A stretch of DNA of 8,589 bases. Origin: JADJOY01 sp046331705 [NCBI: bacterium]. GTDB taxonomy: Bacteria > JADJOY01. Under the pieces are notes generated by a model. It made no database searches. It had not been told where the DNA came from and saw only the letters and a program-made list of their open reading frames with translations. Position 1 is the first letter of the stretch. Every line of letters begins with the position of its first letter. Of the stretch, positions 7,018 through 8,589 are shown one piece after another. The position numbers and the translations under genes are program-made. The DNA is taken from positions 1 to 8,589 of the forward strand of contig JAXLQJ010000106.1 in the NCBI GenBank assembly GCA_046331705.1, given 5' to 3'.

Positions 7018-7305
7018 TCACGCACCCGCACCCGCATCGATCGACGGCTGGATCACCAGCTCGTCACCCGGCTGAAGCGCGTCGCCCACTCGCTCGGACG
7101 GCACCAGGTGCCGCCCCTCGCGATCGAGGCGCGGATGGTAGGCCTGCGGCCGGCCGTCCGCGTCCTTCGCTGGCAGACCAAGCCCCTTCACGATGTCCTT
7201 GAGCAAGAGCTCGATCGTGCGGTCCGGCGGCGAGGCCATGTCCACCCGCTTCTGGCCCGTCACGTCCGTGGCGCGAAAGGCGATGGAAAGCTGTGAATCA
7301 CCCAT
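7018..7305 (-). CDS. Ubiquitin-like beta-grasp protein (Ubl)
   Basis: Probable small protein modifier or ubiquitin-like partner, 95 residues. The pattern fits a beta-grasp fold: strand LSIAFRAT (6-13), strand KRVDMAS (19-25), a helix with RTIELLLKDIVKGLGL (29-44), then the ubiquitin-like end in which LQPGDELVIQP precedes the terminus. It ends IDAGAGA, without the Gly-Gly tail of classical modifiers. It could be trimmed after a Gly, use another tail, or act without conjugation. An E2-like gene and a JAB protease in the same operon support a modifier role. ATG 7305 has a strong GAGGAGA site 5-6 nt upstream. The identity rests on the fold-like pattern and context, not on strong residue identity; a YukD/EsaB-type Ubl is an alternative. 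Confidence 0.78.
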   Translation of the reverse strand: MGDSQLSIAFRATDVTGQKRVDMASPPDRTIELLLKDIVKGLGLPAKDADGRPQAYHPRLDREGRHLVPSERVGDALQPGDELVIQPSIDAGAGA

Positions 7306-7310
7306 GACGT

Positions 7311-7317
7311 TCTCCTC
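7311..7317 (-). promoter_or_regulatory. Ubl ribosome binding site
   Basis: GAGGAGA on the minus strand, 5 nt before ATG 7305. It fixes the Ubl start and is among the best binding sites in the window, which fits a modifier made in excess. Confidence 0.7.
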
Positions 7318-7337
7318 TTCAGCGGTGTGCTGAATTG

Positions 7338-7372
7338 CGATCGGCTCGCCGCCGCCGGCGGTGGGCCGATCG
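7338..7372 (-). repeat. Inverted repeat (hairpin) upstream of the Ubl gene
   Basis: Arms CGATCGGC (7338-7345) and GCCGATCG (7365-7372) are perfectly complementary across a 19-nt centre that itself contains the palindrome CCGCCGGCGG. The hairpin starts 5 nt after the stop of the upstream gene and lies in the 72-nt gap before the Ubl gene. It has no U-tract. An RNA stability element, attenuator or operator are all possible. Confidence 0.6.
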
Positions 7373-7377
7373 TCGGT

Positions 7378-8331
7378 TCACTCCTCCACGTCCTCTGCCG
7401 CCTGGACCTCGTCCCCCCACACGTCGACACCGCGAGCGGCGAGAAACGCCCGTGCCGCAAGCTCGTCGGCGAGGCAGGCCACCTCCCGGTGCGACGCTTC
7501 GAACGCGGCGCTCATGGCGCCGAGCGCCAGATCGAGCGCGCGCGGTGTCGCCGGCGCCGGCAACCAGATCTCCCAACCGAACGTGCGCTCCGGCTCGGGG
7601 CCGCAGATCGGGCGCGCGAGCCGCACGCTCGCCGCGACCTCGAGCAGCAACCGCGCGGCCGCTGCCCGACCGACCACGCCGCACGGCGGCGACGTCGCGA
7701 GCGTGCCGCGAACCCAGATGCCATCGGGCTCATCGGTGACCCGCGCCTCGAGACTGACGTCGTCGGAATCGAGGTTCACCTCGACGACGTCGCCCGGCGT
7801 GCGCATCGACACCCACTCCGTGTCCGCGAGCACGTGAAGCAAACCGTCCAGATCCGGCGCGTAATCCGGCGCGGCGTTCTCGCTCGACACCGCCGGCGCA
7901 TCGTCGAGCGAGGTGTTCGCGTGAGCCCGGTGCAGCGCCGCAGGGACCTGGTCCAGCAGCACCGCGAGCCAGCGATCCGCGCCGAGCGTGAGCGGCACGT
8001 CGGCGAGCAGCGCGTGCGCCTTCGTCGCACGTGGGCGCGCGATCCTCACCCCGCCGCCCAGCTCGCGCGCGAGACGCAAGACGTCCAAGTCGCTCACCGG
8101 CGCGAGCGCGCCGTCGAGGGGCACCGTGAGCCCAAGCCAGGCGCCCTCGAGCTCGGCCCAGCCCTCGACGAGCCGGCCATTGCGATGCTCGAAGCGCATC
8201 TGGCGCGGATCGGCGGAATCGATCCGCGCACCGCTGCGCGCGAAGGCGCTTCGCACCTCGCGCGCCGCGCGACCGCTCTCGCACCACCCATCCATGTCCT
8301 GCATGCCAGCCACGCGATCGACGGCGTTCAT
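7378..8331 (-). CDS. Unknown protein with internal duplication (E2/Ubl-associated)
   Basis: 317 residues; I do not recognise the family. Two halves look alike with a period near 141 residues: LEGAWLGLTVPL then VRIARP (61-72, 95-100) matches PDGIWVRGTLAT then VRLARP (202-213, 236-241), and each is followed by a beta-like segment and a long helix (about 121-138 and 263-298). No catalytic motif, signal peptide or membrane segment is seen. The two-copy alpha/beta pattern recalls small chaperone-like folds such as CesT/YbjN, at low confidence. Its ATG overlaps the E2-like stop as ATGA, with GGAGGT at 8338-8343, so the two are probably translated together and may act together. The much longer open frame upstream of 8331 overlaps the E2-like gene and is rejected. 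The Ubl gene follows after 72 nt. Confidence 0.8.
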   Translation of the reverse strand: MNAVDRVAGMQDMDGWCESGRAAREVRSAFARSGARIDSADPRQMRFEHRNGRLVEGWAELEGAWLGLTVPLDGALAPVSDLDVLRLARELGGGVRIARPRATKAHALLADVPLTLGADRWLAVLLDQVPAALHRAHANTSLDDAPAVSSENAAPDYAPDLDGLLHVLADTEWVSMRTPGDVVEVNLDSDDVSLEARVTDEPDGIWVRGTLATSPPCGVVGRAAAARLLLEVAASVRLARPICGPEPERTFGWEIWLPAPATPRALDLALGAMSAAFEASHREVACLADELAARAFLAARGVDVWGDEVQAAEDVEE

Positions 8332-8589
8332 GCCGAGACCTCCGATGCTTGCGCCGGCGGCGCGCGACGCTTGAGCGGGCGCGTATCCACCGGAAAGCGC
8401 GAGCGGTTCGCGGGGTCGCGCGCCCACGCCGCGGCCGCGGGATCGAGGCAGTCGTCGAGCCGGAACCGGTTCCAGCTCACGATCTCCCAGACCTGGTAGA
8501 CGAGATCGAGAAGCGCCGTTCCCGCGGTGACGTTCCCGATGCAGATCGCGTGCTTGCGACCGGCGATGTTGGGGTGCCACACGCTCTCG
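8328..8589 (-). CDS. E2-like (UBC-fold) conjugating enzyme, C-terminal part
   Basis: Only the last 86 residues are inside the window; the gene continues past the right edge, so the GTG at 8582 is not a start. The visible part has the E2 signature: WHPNI, then AICIG with Cys codon 8543-8541 as the likely active-site cysteine, then a helical region (TALLDLVYQVWEIVSW) and the tail segment AAAAWARDP, resembling the C-terminal helices of E2 enzymes. In E2 chemistry this Cys carries the modifier as a thioester after E1 activation. The C-terminal tail (PVDTRPLKRRAPPA onward) is basic and likely disordered. Its TGA stop overlaps the next ATG (ATGA). E1-like, if present, would be upstream of this gene, outside the window. 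Confidence 0.8.
   Translation of the reverse strand, partial: ESVWHPNIAGRKHAICIGNVTAGTALLDLVYQVWEIVSWNRFRLDDCLDPAAAAWARDPANRSRFPVDTRPLKRRAPPAQASEVSA

Noticed and set aside
5132-8499. Plus-strand open frames opposite the ATPase, JAB and upstream genes (5132-6265, 5724-7202, 7327-8499).
   Set aside because: Low-complexity Arg/Ala/Pro-rich products spanning several real minus-strand genes and their gaps.
8332-8580. N-terminal extension of the duplicated protein up to 8580.
   Set aside because: It would overlap the E2-like gene out of frame; ATG 8331 has a strong binding site and an ATGA overlap.
1-8589. CRISPR array, tRNA, rRNA, insertion sequence or attachment site.
   Set aside because: I saw no regularly spaced direct repeats, no tRNA-like or rRNA-like stretch, and no transposase or terminal repeats; the window is almost fully coding.

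Overview
The window is very GC-rich DNA with tightly packed genes. Every gene I can support lies on the minus strand, so the locus reads from right to left. The GC content, the Arg/Ala-rich proteins and the fusion to WD40 repeats would fit a myxobacterium-like (Myxococcota) or similar large-genome bacterium. This is an inference from style, as no rRNA or marker gene is present.

In transcription order the layout is: (1) the C-terminal end of an E2-like (UBC-fold) conjugating enzyme, cut by the right edge; (2) a 317-residue protein of unknown function with an internal duplication; (3) a 95-residue ubiquitin-like beta-grasp protein (Ubl); (4) a JAB/JAMM metalloprotease of the deubiquitinase type; (5) an ARC/Mpa-family AAA ATPase (proteasomal-ATPase type); (6) a Dop-like member of the Pup ligase/deamidase family with a Tyr/Gly-rich insertion; (7) a 66-residue Pup ending in Gly-Gly-Gln; (8) a PafA-type Pup ligase fused at its C terminus to WD40 repeats, cut by the left edge. 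Gene 8 is open across 728 codons without a stop.

Spacing is operon-like throughout: ATGA overlap, 72, about 49, 61, 23, 6 nucleotides, then a TAATG overlap. No internal terminator or convincing promoter is seen. The promoter should lie beyond the right edge. The two largest gaps that flank the Ubl gene each hold a strong inverted repeat.

Functionally the locus joins two protein-tagging chemistries usually described separately. One is a pupylation set (Pup, Dop, PafA, ARC ATPase). The other is a ubiquitin-like set (Ubl, E2-like, JAB). In Actinobacteria the 20S proteasome genes prcB and prcA usually sit between pup and pafA; here those two genes overlap by one base and no 20S subunit is in the window. 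The ATPase also lacks the C-terminal Gln-Tyr-Leu docking tail of actinobacterial ARC/Mpa. My inference is a hybrid Pup/Ubl tagging system in which the ATPase may work without a 20S core, perhaps with the JAB protease. An E1-like activator, if there is one, would be expected beyond position 8589.
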